Below are positions 35,848 through 44,736 of a stretch of 64,000 nt of DNA, one piece after another. Under the pieces are notes generated by a model. The model did no database searches. It saw nothing but the letters and a program-made list of their open reading frames with translations, and had not been told where the DNA came from. The position numbers were made by a program, and so were the translations under genes. Where the stretch lies: contig OZ243107.1 of assembly GCA_965212245.1 (NCBI GenBank), positions 2,852,001 through 2,916,000 on the forward strand, given 5' to 3'. This DNA comes from CAKZNE01 sp040222435 (lineage in GTDB: Bacteria > Bacteroidota > Bacteroidia > Flavobacteriales > Schleiferiaceae). Each line of letters opens with the position of its first letter. Positions within the stretch are counted from its first letter, which is position 1.

Positions 35848-35855
35848 CAAATGTA
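35848..35855 (-). promoter_or_regulatory. −7 box TACATTTG for the fused E1 gene
   Basis: The minus strand reads TACATTTG, a perfect TAnnTTTG, 32 bases before the ATG at 35815. No clear −33 TTG is seen. The rest of the 231-bp gap to 36046 shows nothing recognisable. Confidence 0.4.
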
Positions 35856-36046
35856 GCCAAAAATTGACGGAGGCAGCTTGCAGTAAGACTTTGCTACCGT
35901 GAATGAAAATAAATAAGCCCTCAAAATTAAAGGAGCTGGCTATTAGGGTCTTATGTGTGTCACGATATTTTATACGCGGCTTATCAATCTGAAGGTGTAA
36001 TAAGATTCGTACTTGAAGTATAACATTTTTAAAACACCTGAATAGT

Positions 36047-36601
36047 ATGAAATCAATTAAAAGAAATTTATTGGGAACCGCAGTGCTTGCACTTTTAATG
36101 ACGAGTGGTCTGTTTGCTCAGAAAAACCCAATGGTAGGAGGAGCAGAAATGAGCCCTGAAAAAAATATAGTTGAAAATGCAGTTAATTCAAAAGATCACA
36201 CCACTTTGGTAGCAGCGGTAAAAGCTGCTGGTTTGGTTGAAACGCTTAAAGGAGATGGGCCGTTTACCGTATTTGCTCCTACTAATGATGCGTTTGAAAA
36301 GTTACCGGAAGGAACGGTAAAAACTTTATTGAAGCCTGAAAATAAGGAGAAACTTAAAGCAGTATTGACATATCATGTGGTAGCCGGTAAATGGAGCGCT
36401 AAGGAAGTAATGGCCGCCATTAAAAAAGGTAAAGGCGAAGCCGTAGTGAAAACGGTTCAGGGTGAAGAACTGACACTTATGACCAAAGGCGATAAGGTAA
36501 TGATTAAAGATGCTCAGGGTAATGTGGCCACTGTTACTATTGCAGATGTTATGCAAAGCAATGGTGTTATTCACGTAATTGACACGGTCCTTTTGCCCTG
36601 A
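36047..36601 (+). CDS. Secreted fasciclin-domain protein
   Basis: This 184-residue protein has a signal peptide (ending GLFAQ) and a single FAS1 domain (about 40-184). Conserved FAS1 boxes are visible: H1 GPFTVFAPTNDAFEKLP and H2 NGVIHVIDTVLLP, with the central YHVVAGK. FAS1 proteins mediate adhesion or matrix contacts; the partner is not known. No sorting domain is present. It is monocistronic with a strong terminator. Confidence 0.93.
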   Translation: MKSIKRNLLGTAVLALLMTSGLFAQKNPMVGGAEMSPEKNIVENAVNSKDHTTLVAAVKAAGLVETLKGDGPFTVFAPTNDAFEKLPEGTVKTLLKPENKEKLKAVLTYHVVAGKWSAKEVMAAIKKGKGEAVVKTVQGEELTLMTKGDKVMIKDAQGNVATVTIADVMQSNGVIHVIDTVLLP

Positions 36602-36625
36602 TTTATCAGGCATAACAAGGAAAGA

Positions 36626-36653
36626 AAAGCGCGGCCCCTGGCTGCGCTTTTTT
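36626..36653 (+). terminator. Rho-independent terminator of the fasciclin gene
   Basis: Arms AAAGCGCGGCC and GGCTGCGCTTT pair with one wobble around a 3-base loop, followed by T run. The convergent gene ends at 36658, and the minus-strand side is also T-rich, so it may work in both directions. Confidence 0.85.
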
Positions 36654-36657
36654 ATTT

Positions 36658-39516
36658 TTAATAATAACCTCTTCGAATGCGTTCCAGTATTTTTCCAAAA
36701 TCCGCATTCAATACAAAACGAACATTTTCAAAATAGGCAGGCTGGTTAAAGAAACTTATATCCTGATTAGCGAAGGGCAAGTAGAACTCCAGGAAATCGG
36801 TAAACGGGGCTATACGCACACCGTAATCCCAATACGGGCCGTTTCCATCCACTAACCCTATGTCGCCAAATACTCCGAAAGCCCACCATATTGGTACAGA
36901 AAGTCCTGAGGTAAGCAGGTAATCATCTGCAAAAACATTGGTTTCACTTTTAAACCCTCCATCGGTTACAAAAAATTGTCTGCTCCATATCCCGCTTTCA
37001 TCCGAGCGACCGATAAAGGAATAATCAAAAAGATAATCCTGCGTGCCACTTAAGCCTAAACTATAATAATTGTTATTGATACCTTGTTTTGAAAATTCAT
37101 TGTTGAGGAAAACGCCACCAAAATGTCTCCATATCAGCCACTTTTTATTGGGAAGCATCCAGCGTAAATCAGCTTCGGCTGTAAAGCTGCTAAACTGATT
37201 ACCGTATTGAAAACCCGCTCTCAGTGTGATGGGGTTCAATACATTTATATCTTCATAAGTATAGTCTGCGGTAAGTACGGTGTAACTGGCGTTACTGATT
37301 TCATTGCGCAAGCCTTCAAAGAAGTTGGGTAATTCCCGCTCCACGGTTACTCCCCGAAAACGGAGTTTTTGCAATACTGTACTTTCACCATAGTTCCTGC
37401 GGAAATAAAAGCTAATGGATGGGGAAAGTCTCAGATAAGCCAGGTCCTCATCGTAGTGGTAATAGCGGCCAAAAAGGCCGGTGGAAATACGGTGGAAAGG
37501 CCCGCCTTGTGGCGTAAAGTTAAAGAGCATACTCCCGTAGCCGGTAATCTGCCCCGTGCCGGTGGAGTACTCAGGTCCAATTACATATTCAAAAGGCTTA
37601 TCTACAAAGGTATTACTGTTGTAAAGGGAAATACCCAGCAATAATTGATCATAAGCGTTGTAGTTAGCAGTGGGCATCCAATACAACTGGGTTTTCCGGG
37701 GGTTTTCAAAACTGGTAAAAAATTGCAGGCGCAAGGGCTCAGCCTTTTTAAAAAGACCATGCGTACGTATGCTGTTATTCTTTTGAGTAAACTCAGGAAC
37801 TGATTGATGGTAGTTTACAATGACTTTATCAAAATCAGCATGGTACATCTGCACTGTTTTGGTACCCGTATGACCCGCAAACCATTCTGTGATCACTACC
37901 TGATTATCCTTAATACCGCTTAAGGAAAATGGCATAAGTGAACTACCCTTATTGCTAATGGTTGCGGTGGTTACGGTAGGGCAGTGGTCTGTGGCAAGAA
38001 TGGCGTAGTCGCTTTTACACGCTTTTTTTACTAAGTCATTGAAAAACCAATCCAGGTCACCGTAGAAGTAAAAGGCTATGCTTTTCTTTAATGCTGTGGT
38101 CCCGGACTTTTTTCCCCGGTTTTCCAGGTAGAACTTACGCAGGGCACGGTTAAAGGCCCGTTCTCCGGTATATTCTTTTAAGTGGCTTAAAGCCAGGTAA
38201 GTTTTTCCTTGTGCAGAAGCTTCATAATTCAAACGGCTTAGTGAATCAGCCGGGGTGCCCATAGGCTGATCCAGCCCCTGACGCGCCAGGAAAAGAAAAA
38301 GTAACTGGTTTTGAAAATCGTAATCAAATTCATCCAGTTCAAAAAAGCGACCTACCAGTGAATTACTGAAAGGGAGCCACTTTTTATCAGGATAAATGGT
38401 TTTAATGAACTCGTATTTATAAAAATAGGGCAGTCCCCTGGCCAGCCATACATCTTTAAAACCGTTGGGGGCCATTTGGTAGCGAAAGAGCTGTTCTGCC
38501 CGGGCATGAGCCAGTTCTGAAGCCAGTTTAAAATTGGAGGATGGATATTCCAGGCTTAATACACCATCGCTTTGAAACTCACCTTCTTTATCATCCAGTA
38601 TAACTAAATCATAGGTGCGGGAAAAGTCATCGCCAATTTGCGAAGCAAAGAAATCATTCACCTGTTGATTGAGGCTTCGCATGATAGATGGGATATAGGG
38701 GTCATCACTTGTAGAGTATACATTAACACTATCATTTACCGGAAAAAGAAAGAAGTTTCGGGAAATATAGAACTGCAATGAACTTGTAGCGGGATGATGA
38801 AATCTGAGCGTTTTTTTCCGGCCGGGTACACCATTCATTTTTAAGAAGGGCTGGGCACGCAACTGTTCCAGTTTGTTCTGCTCAGTTTTATCCTGTAACC
38901 TGGCGTTGCTAACTACTACCAGGTCTTCATCAAGGGTAAACGAAACATAATAGTTATCAAAACTTTGATAAAGGTCATTCTGATAGGTTACGGGGTTCAG
39001 TTGCCAGCCGGCAGAGTCCAGCATAGCCATACGCGGCAGCCAATTAATGATGCGGTATACTTCACCATCATAGCCAGTACCGTTAAAACGGGCATCCGGC
39101 AGACGAATTTCAAAGCGGGTTTTAATTGTAAGCGAATCTCCAGGCTTTAAATGCCTGTCAAGAACGATGCGTACAAACTCACAATCATCACAAGCCGGAT
39201 ATGCTTTACCATTCACTTCCAATTCAGAAAGATTGATAAAGCCTTTCTCTTTTTCATCAGCATAATAAAGGTCTACATCCTGAAAGGCAATGAATTGCTC
39301 TTGCAGTAAAGAACCTCTCCATTCCAATGACCGTGGAGGCAGGTGTAGATAAAGGTCTTTTACTGTATCACCGCTTTGATTGTAAAAAGAGATGTATTGT
39401 GAACCGCTTAACGTATGATTGGAATCATTGAGATCCAGTTCAGCCTGATAGGAGTGAGGTTGCGCATTTGATATCAGGGTTAACCCTAAAAGAAGGAAAA
39501 TAAAGAAGTAACGCAA
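36658..39516 (-). CDS. Inactive M1-peptidase-like domain fused to outer-membrane barrel-like domain
   Basis: With the TTG start at 39516 this protein has 952 residues. The frame also opens at GTG 39552, but a −7 box TATATTTG lies inside that extension. A signal peptide ends SNAQ. Residues about 20-480 resemble the M1 aminopeptidase fold: an N-terminal beta saddle and a helical region. The zinc motif HExxH is replaced by SELAH (333-337), and the following WLxEG is WLARG (357-361), so two of the three zinc ligands are lost. The C-terminal 400 residues are rich in alternating amphipathic strands with aromatic ends and resemble an outer-membrane barrel. Catalysis is unlikely; a binding or assembly role is inferred. 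Ends 5 bases past the fasciclin terminator. Confidence 0.72.
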   Translation of the reverse strand: MRYFFIFLLLGLTLISNAQPHSYQAELDLNDSNHTLSGSQYISFYNQSGDTVKDLYLHLPPRSLEWRGSLLQEQFIAFQDVDLYYADEKEKGFINLSELEVNGKAYPACDDCEFVRIVLDRHLKPGDSLTIKTRFEIRLPDARFNGTGYDGEVYRIINWLPRMAMLDSAGWQLNPVTYQNDLYQSFDNYYVSFTLDEDLVVVSNARLQDKTEQNKLEQLRAQPFLKMNGVPGRKKTLRFHHPATSSLQFYISRNFFLFPVNDSVNVYSTSDDPYIPSIMRSLNQQVNDFFASQIGDDFSRTYDLVILDDKEGEFQSDGVLSLEYPSSNFKLASELAHARAEQLFRYQMAPNGFKDVWLARGLPYFYKYEFIKTIYPDKKWLPFSNSLVGRFFELDEFDYDFQNQLLFLFLARQGLDQPMGTPADSLSRLNYEASAQGKTYLALSHLKEYTGERAFNRALRKFYLENRGKKSGTTALKKSIAFYFYGDLDWFFNDLVKKACKSDYAILATDHCPTVTTATISNKGSSLMPFSLSGIKDNQVVITEWFAGHTGTKTVQMYHADFDKVIVNYHQSVPEFTQKNNSIRTHGLFKKAEPLRLQFFTSFENPRKTQLYWMPTANYNAYDQLLLGISLYNSNTFVDKPFEYVIGPEYSTGTGQITGYGSMLFNFTPQGGPFHRISTGLFGRYYHYDEDLAYLRLSPSISFYFRRNYGESTVLQKLRFRGVTVERELPNFFEGLRNEISNASYTVLTADYTYEDINVLNPITLRAGFQYGNQFSSFTAEADLRWMLPNKKWLIWRHFGGVFLNNEFSKQGINNNYYSLGLSGTQDYLFDYSFIGRSDESGIWSRQFFVTDGGFKSETNVFADDYLLTSGLSVPIWWAFGVFGDIGLVDGNGPYWDYGVRIAPFTDFLEFYLPFANQDISFFNQPAYFENVRFVLNADFGKILERIRRGYY

Positions 39517-39532
39517 GGTCTCAGTTTTGCCA

Positions 39533-39540
39533 CAAATATA
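39533..39540 (-). promoter_or_regulatory. −7 box TATATTTG for the M1-like gene
   Basis: A perfect TAnnTTTG on the minus strand sits 16 bases before the TTG start, directly after the terminator of the PspC gene. It supports the TTG rather than the upstream GTG as the start. Confidence 0.45.
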
Positions 39541-39541
39541 A

Positions 39542-39572
39542 AAACAGCCCACCGTGAAACGGCAGGCTGTTT
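39542..39572 (-). terminator. Terminator of the PspC operon
   Basis: AAACAGCC (39542-39549) pairs with GGCTGTTT (39565-39572), with an inner stem CCGT/ACGG and a 3-base tip. On the minus strand five T follow. It lies 29 bases after the PspC gene stop. Confidence 0.8.
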
Positions 39573-39601
39573 AAAAAAACAAGCAATGAAAGAGTTGAGG
39601 A

Positions 39602-41365
39602 CTAGATAATGGTATATACCGGCCCTCCGGTAAGGGCAAGGGTGTATATGGTTTTACTTTGAGCCTGAGAGATCTGCAAATGTTCACCGGTATTGGCCGT
39701 ATCCTGATCTTTTTCAGGAAAACCGGTATCGGTATTTTCCTCTTCAGTGACCTCCGGAAAGGAATCTTCCTTTTTGCGGGTTTTTAAACAATCTGAGCAT
39801 TCCAACCCTTTTTCTGTCATCGTCCAGGTATGGTCTATCATGTCAAAGTCCCATACATTATCCACATTTTTGATATCGTAAATAATGTCTACCATGTCTT
39901 GCCCCAGGTATACGGACTTGCCCACCGGCAAATACAGGGTGATAAACACTTCCTGATCGCGGAAGGGCGTATTCTCCGGCAAGAGGTAGTAGGATGAAAA
40001 TTCAAGTACATCAAAAGAAGGTTCTGTTACAGTATACTGCACTGTTTCGGCATTGTTACGTGCCACCCTTCGGTTTGCGCCCTGGGCTGTAACCTTGGTT
40101 TTGAGATGGAGAATACTATCGGGTGATGCGGCAATATCAAAGTATACTTTGGTGAAGGCATTACCCTCCTCCAGCTGCATCCAGCCGGCTGAGAAACCAT
40201 CATCTTCAAACATCCGGTACACATCATCTTCATTGATGTGCAGTTTCAAAAGATCCGGAACATTGGTAATATCTCTTTCGGTAGTGTAAAAAGAGCGGTC
40301 GTCAAACTCAGTACCAATGCGGATACCAGCTACCAAAACCATTATGAAGCCTATTATGGCGGCCAGTATTAGCCCATTGCGCACTCCACTGGTTAAACGG
40401 TCCAGTTTAAAGATGATCCGTACTCCAAGATAAATGATAAGGGTTAAGGGGGCCAGTACTAGCAGCGCAATCCCAATAAGGAGCAGGTTGTAGTGTGCTT
40501 CACTGACGGTTACCAGTGAGAAGAACTTAAAAAGATCACCAAAGGCATAACTGTCACCCATTAGCTGAAAACCACCCGTAAATAAAGCGGCAACCAGAGC
40601 GAACAGCACCAGGAAACCAATAAAGATGAAGAAGAAGCCAATGAGTTTTAATACAAAACGCAGGATAAGCTTAAGGGCGTTGATTATAAAATCTCCTGCG
40701 TCCCTAAGGAAATCACCAGCATGACGGGCAGGCTTACCGTAGTCATAGTCAGAGGCCTTACGGGTGAAATCCTTTACGTTCTTTCCCAGGCTACCCATTT
40801 CATCGCGGATGGATTTTTCAATATTGGAAATATTGACCGTTTCACCGCGCATTTGCAGTTTTTCAGCTGTAGTGTTCGCCTTGGGAACCACCAGCCATAA
40901 AATGAAATAGAACAGTATTCCAAAGCCACTGAAAATAAGCACCACTATGAGTAAACGCATCCATAACGGATCAATATTAAAATAGGCAGCTAAACCTGAA
41001 GCCACTCCACCCAGGATACGGTCATCGGGATCGCGGAAGATGCGTTTTTTGGGTGTGTAATACGTGTCTTCGAATGATCTTTTGGAGTTTCCATCTTCTT
41101 CAGGGTCAAGATAATCTTCCGGTTTACCCATTATAGAGATCACTTTTTCTACGTCAGCGGTAGAGATCACTTCTTTGGCTTTGGTAGTTTCTTCACGAAA
41201 AAGTTCAGCTATGCGGACTTCAATATCCCGGATAATTTCTTCTCCGCCTTCAGCTGTAGAGAATTGTTGTTTTAAGGTAGACAGGTACCTCTCCAGTATA
41301 TGATAGGCATCTTCATCAATGTGAAATATGAGGCCTCCAAGGTTGATATTCAGTGTTTTATTCAT
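39602..41365 (-). CDS. PspC-domain membrane protein
   Basis: This protein has 587 residues from the ATG at 41365; the longer TTG-opened version overlaps padR implausibly. The N-terminal region (1-100) is soluble and helical. A PspC domain follows (about 104-160; RIFRDPDDRILGGVASGLAAYFNIDPLWMR in parts) with its transmembrane helix. Three or four further helices (about 215-345) come next, then a C-terminal beta-rich domain (about 370-520) that should be extracytoplasmic. PspC relates to envelope-stress responses. The start overlaps the padR stop by 8 bases, so both are translationally coupled. Confidence 0.88.
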   Translation of the reverse strand: MNKTLNINLGGLIFHIDEDAYHILERYLSTLKQQFSTAEGGEEIIRDIEVRIAELFREETTKAKEVISTADVEKVISIMGKPEDYLDPEEDGNSKRSFEDTYYTPKKRIFRDPDDRILGGVASGLAAYFNIDPLWMRLLIVVLIFSGFGILFYFILWLVVPKANTTAEKLQMRGETVNISNIEKSIRDEMGSLGKNVKDFTRKASDYDYGKPARHAGDFLRDAGDFIINALKLILRFVLKLIGFFFIFIGFLVLFALVAALFTGGFQLMGDSYAFGDLFKFFSLVTVSEAHYNLLLIGIALLVLAPLTLIIYLGVRIIFKLDRLTSGVRNGLILAAIIGFIMVLVAGIRIGTEFDDRSFYTTERDITNVPDLLKLHINEDDVYRMFEDDGFSAGWMQLEEGNAFTKVYFDIAASPDSILHLKTKVTAQGANRRVARNNAETVQYTVTEPSFDVLEFSSYYLLPENTPFRDQEVFITLYLPVGKSVYLGQDMVDIIYDIKNVDNVWDFDMIDHTWTMTEKGLECSDCLKTRKKEDSFPEVTEEENTDTGFPEKDQDTANTGEHLQISQAQSKTIYTLALTGGPVYTII

Positions 41366-41699
41366 TGCTATTTGGTTTTTTTGTGGTTTTTTCAACGGCC
41401 ATCACCAGGTCGTTCCAGGTCGTGTGTAATTCAGTTAAAACAGATTCGCCTTTATCCGTAAGTGAATAATACTTGCGGGGCGGCCCTGATTTGGATTCTT
41501 CCCAACGGTAGGAAAGCAGGTCAGCATTTTTAAGACGGGTAAGAAGTGGGTACAATGTACCTTCTACCACAATCATTTTGGCCTTTTTCAGGTGCTCTAT
41601 AATGTCTGAGGCGTAAGCATCTTCCCTTTGCAGAAGAGCGAGGATGCAAAGCTCCAGCACACCTTTGCGCATCTGGGCCTTTGTGTTTTCTATATTCAT
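41358..41699 (-). CDS. PadR-family transcriptional regulator
   Basis: This 113-residue winged-helix regulator carries the PadR signature segments LELCILALLQREDAYASDIIEHL, VVEGTLYPLLTRLKNADLLSYRWEES and PPRKYYSLTDKGE. PadR proteins usually repress their own operon. It sits between the exported DUF4252-like gene and the PspC gene, and the promoter region at 42263-42307 carries a repeated ATAGTACT motif that fits an autoregulatory operator. Confidence 0.93.
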   Translation of the reverse strand: MNIENTKAQMRKGVLELCILALLQREDAYASDIIEHLKKAKMIVVEGTLYPLLTRLKNADLLSYRWEESKSGPPRKYYSLTDKGESVLTELHTTWNDLVMAVEKTTKKPNSNE

Positions 41700-41729
41700 A
41701 ATTGTTTTCGTTAGATCTTAACAGGAGGC

Positions 41730-42212
41730 TCAGGCCTCTTGTATAACTTTTAGTTTACCATCTACCGAGATAAGGAAAGCGCGCCCATCATCATCTTTGA
41801 TCAGCAGGTGCACCTGCCGGTAGTAGTTGTTATTCTTTTTGCCATACATACGGAACTGGTGGGTATCACTGGAATAATTAAAGTTATAGGGGATTGCAGG
41901 ATATCCTAAACGTTTTATTTCCTGATCAAGATGGGAGAGGATCTTGTTGCACTCATCTTTTTTATCAAATGCAATAAAACGCATCCTGTAAATATCACCG
42001 CTTACATTCCTGATCTTTTCTTCCCATTCCACATCAATATCCACCGCATCCAATAATTCTTTGGTAAAGGTGAAGGAGATGGTATTGTCGCGTTGAGCGT
42101 ATTCTTCAAATACTTCAGAGAACCCGGCTTTATCCTGTGCAAATACCTTGTGGCTGGTTGCCAATATTATGAAGGCCAGTATCACAGGAATCAGAATTGA
42201 TTTTTTCATCAT
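41730..42212 (-). CDS. Secreted DUF4252-like protein
   Basis: This 160-residue protein has a signal peptide (ending VFAQ). The mature part contains the pattern of DUF4252 proteins: a mixed alpha/beta domain with FDKKDECNKILSHLDQEIKRLG, then YYRQVHLLIKDDDGRAFLISVDG. The assignment is by resemblance and tentative. It heads the operon with padR and pspC (30 bases to padR), which suggests an envelope-stress role. The first two codons are both ATG (42212 and 42209). Confidence 0.65.
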   Translation of the reverse strand: MMKKSILIPVILAFIILATSHKVFAQDKAGFSEVFEEYAQRDNTISFTFTKELLDAVDIDVEWEEKIRNVSGDIYRMRFIAFDKKDECNKILSHLDQEIKRLGYPAIPYNFNYSSDTHQFRMYGKKNNNYYRQVHLLIKDDDGRAFLISVDGKLKVIQEA

Positions 42213-42262
42213 GTAGTTTATTTCGGTTGATCTTGCTTTACGGATTCTCCGTATTGGCTATA

Positions 42263-42307
42263 CAAAGATATAAACAAAAGATAGTACTATGCAATACAAA
42301 GTACTAT
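42263..42307 (-). promoter_or_regulatory. Promoter and probable PadR operator of the DUF4252-padR-pspC operon
   Basis: On the minus strand the octamer ATAGTACT occurs twice, at 42300-42307 and 42283-42290, 17 bases apart; the second is part of the perfect palindrome ATAGTACTAT (42281-42290). Downstream follows a −7 box TATCTTTG (42263-42270), and a TTG between the repeats (42292-42294 region) lies about 21 bases upstream of it. The repeats overlap the −33 area, as expected for a repressor site. Confidence 0.55.
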
Positions 42308-42345
42308 AATAAATTTTTAAACTCTGATTTACAGTTGTTTAAATT

Positions 42346-43392
42346 TTAATCTAAATCCTTCATAGTGTGATTGTACTGCCGAAACAGAGACAGAGCTTGT
42401 TGAACGGACACCGGTTTTTCACCATTTTCGATCCTTTTGCGGGCCAGTTGGTGCTGCACTTTAAAGTGATGGATTAATACCTTCCAGGCGTAGAAAAGGG
42501 AGTACTGCGGATCATAAATATGGGCTGGTTCGGAATTAGCTCCGTTTACTTCTATCAGCACCCTGTCTTTTCCAGCTTTCAGTCCTTCCCAGTTGCAAAA
42601 ACGAATATCCATGCGGCCATATTCAAAGCCTGGCAGGCTTTGAGCTATTTTAATCAGGCTTTCAGAAAGAGTGTCATCCAGATGATGGCTGGCATCTTTA
42701 AAGCAAGTGCCCAAACGGTGATTCCCAATGGATCCCAGTTTGAAAACCCGGTCCTCTTCTACCACTTTTTGCAGGGGATATGTTTTGTTTTGCTTCCAGC
42801 GTTTCAGTTGCAAAAAAGCGCGTTCATTTTTTCGGATGAGCAGCTCCAGATTTGATTGCCCATCACCGGTTACATGCAAAAACTCACGTTCCATAAGTGA
42901 ACTGACTTTCCATTTTCCAGTTTCAGGGTCTTGAATCAAAAATGCACCTATCTCTTTTGGATAATCAAGAAAGGGCTGAAGGATGAAATCAAAGCCGGGT
43001 TTGGGTTTCCATAGCCTTAGTTCCTGTAGTGAATGTATTATTTCAATACCCTTCCCACGCATACCCCGGTCTGGCTTAACAATAAGGGGGAAATTTATTG
43101 CTGCCTCTTTGAGACTTATAATCAGTTGGTCAGCAGAAGTACCAGTCTTAAAAAGTAAAGTAGCAGGCATATAGTTCTGTGGAGTTTTCAGATACATGTC
43201 CCATTTGGATTCTTCCAGTATTCCACCATAGCGCATATAGGGTCGGTTTACAACGGTTGGAAAGCTTAAACCGGAATGCAGACTATTCCAAAAATACTGG
43301 ATTAATAAGGGGATATATACAATTTTCCAGGGCCAATATTCCCAGTTTAACAGTTGAATACGTATTCTTCTAAAACGATCCCGGAGATTCAT
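42346..43392 (-). CDS. ATP-grasp family protein of unknown specificity
   Basis: This protein has 348 residues from the ATG at 43392; the longer frame runs deeper into the upstream gene. ATP-grasp landmarks include FPLIVKPDRGMRGKGIEII (phosphate loop), FILQPFLDYPKEIGAFLI and the metal-binding end RMDIRFCNWEGL...VLIEVNGANSEP, resembling D-Ala-D-Ala ligase-like or sugar-phosphate-related enzymes. It should ligate a carboxylate to an amine or thiol using ATP; the substrates are unknown. It overlaps the NRDE gene by 23 bases, so they are co-expressed with the DinB-like gene upstream. Confidence 0.78.
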   Translation of the reverse strand: MNLRDRFRRIRIQLLNWEYWPWKIVYIPLLIQYFWNSLHSGLSFPTVVNRPYMRYGGILEESKWDMYLKTPQNYMPATLLFKTGTSADQLIISLKEAAINFPLIVKPDRGMRGKGIEIIHSLQELRLWKPKPGFDFILQPFLDYPKEIGAFLIQDPETGKWKVSSLMEREFLHVTGDGQSNLELLIRKNERAFLQLKRWKQNKTYPLQKVVEEDRVFKLGSIGNHRLGTCFKDASHHLDDTLSESLIKIAQSLPGFEYGRMDIRFCNWEGLKAGKDRVLIEVNGANSEPAHIYDPQYSLFYAWKVLIHHFKVQHQLARKRIENGEKPVSVQQALSLFRQYNHTMKDLD

Positions 43393-44098
43393 CGTGGGGA
43401 AGATGCATTTTGTCTTCAGTGGCATGGACAAAATCGTGGTAAAGTATATGGGTAGAATTGGATATGTGCGAAATTTGAGTGAGACTCACAGTTTTGAGTA
43501 TTCCCCAACGGCTCATAACCAGATCATTTTCCTGATCTCCGTCTCCGGCACTCAAATGGAAACGGGTCATATTCTCAGGACTTAACCGGGGTTTATGAGA
43601 AAGCCAGTTTTCAAACCACTTTTCACGTTTAGTGCGTACTTCTTCGGTGTATAGTGTGGTACTGGACCAAATATGTGTTTGATGCATATCCAGCTCATGA
43701 AGTAAGGTGTTTTGTTCATTATGAATGAGCTTAAACAAGCCCGTGGGGTGCCAGATAATGAGAGTGAAGGGTTCTATATCATCAAAGTCATATTCCTTAT
43801 AGAAATGCTCAGGGTTTTCAAAGTCAAAACTCTCCAAAACCACTACTCCACGACTTTTCCTATACGAGCTTTTGCGGGTATGGGGCTCGCTTCCCCCGTT
43901 TAAAATGCAAGCCGATATCTTACGGTTGGAGTATGCGATCCAGGTGCCCTTAGCTTCCAGGTCTTGTGGAAAATAAAGTGTTTGCTGGCTTCTTGTCTTT
44001 TGAATAATGGTTTGAGAAGAAGGCCTGTCTTGCCGTTCATCCCGGTTGTGTGTGAAAATATACCCGTTTGCAAGCGGAATGTAGGTAAGTGTACACAT
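43370..44098 (-). CDS. NRDE / TANGO2 family protein
   Basis: This protein has 242 residues. The ATG at 44098 gives MCTLTYIPL, with the conserved Cys2 of the family, and FTHNRDERQDRPS contains the NRDE signature. Eukaryotic TANGO2 is implicated in haem or lipid trafficking; bacterial roles remain open. The Cys at position 2 and NRDE resemble N-terminal nucleophile hydrolases (inference). It starts 2 bases after the DinB-like gene and overlaps the ATP-grasp gene at its end. Confidence 0.88.
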   Translation of the reverse strand: MCTLTYIPLANGYIFTHNRDERQDRPSSQTIIQKTRSQQTLYFPQDLEAKGTWIAYSNRKISACILNGGSEPHTRKSSYRKSRGVVVLESFDFENPEHFYKEYDFDDIEPFTLIIWHPTGLFKLIHNEQNTLLHELDMHQTHIWSSTTLYTEEVRTKREKWFENWLSHKPRLSPENMTRFHLSAGDGDQENDLVMSRWGILKTVSLTQISHISNSTHILYHDFVHATEDKMHLPHDESPGSF

Positions 44099-44100
44099 AT

Positions 44101-44625
44101 TCAGGAAACTTTTTGAACCTGGCAATTTTTCTGAATATTCCTCCAGGTGCTGCGTGCCACACCAAATTGTTCAGAGAGCTCTATACCCGGGCGAATGGAC
44201 TCGATAGCAATACGAATAATAGCCATGTGATGTACTATATGTTCCAGGTTATAGGCTAATTCACGACTGAGGGAAGAAGCACTGCGGCTACAGTCATTGC
44301 CTGTTTCACTGTAATCTCCCTCTACAAACAGGCTGCGATCACTTTGTATGGAGTTAATGATACTGCTTATTTTCTGCAGTTGTTCAATGGCTTTGGCTTT
44401 GTTGTTTTCCAGTATAAAGCTTCGCTTACGTAAATCGTAATTCAACACTTGCGTGTGGCATTCCAGAAGAGTATCGTAAAACTCTATAATATGGCGAATG
44501 TGCTTTCCAATACTATTGCCGTGAAGCAGTTTTATATCCCGATTGTAATCCTCATTGAGAATAAGCTCTAAAAAGTGAATGAGCTGTGCAAGGGCATGAG
44601 CCGTTTCGTCCTGCAGATTTTTCAT
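44101..44625 (-). CDS. DinB/YfiT-like four-helix protein
   Basis: From the ATG at 44625 the protein has 174 residues; an upstream TTG at 44676 is less likely. It is all helical with candidate metal histidines in GKHIRHIIEFYD (about 37-48) and YNLEHIVHHMAI (about 125-136), the spacing of DinB-family metal sites. The family includes metal-dependent thiol transferases; the substrate here is unknown. It is the first gene of a tight cluster with NRDE and ATP-grasp genes. Confidence 0.75.
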   Translation of the reverse strand: MKNLQDETAHALAQLIHFLELILNEDYNRDIKLLHGNSIGKHIRHIIEFYDTLLECHTQVLNYDLRKRSFILENNKAKAIEQLQKISSIINSIQSDRSLFVEGDYSETGNDCSRSASSLSRELAYNLEHIVHHMAIIRIAIESIRPGIELSEQFGVARSTWRNIQKNCQVQKVS

Positions 44626-44736
44626 AAAGTTCCTGAGTTTCCTGTCTGATAAATGATGGTTGAGCAAGTAGAACAATCATTTATATTACCTGCAAATAAC
44701 AAATTTTTATCGGGTTAGGAATGTCAGGGAAATACC

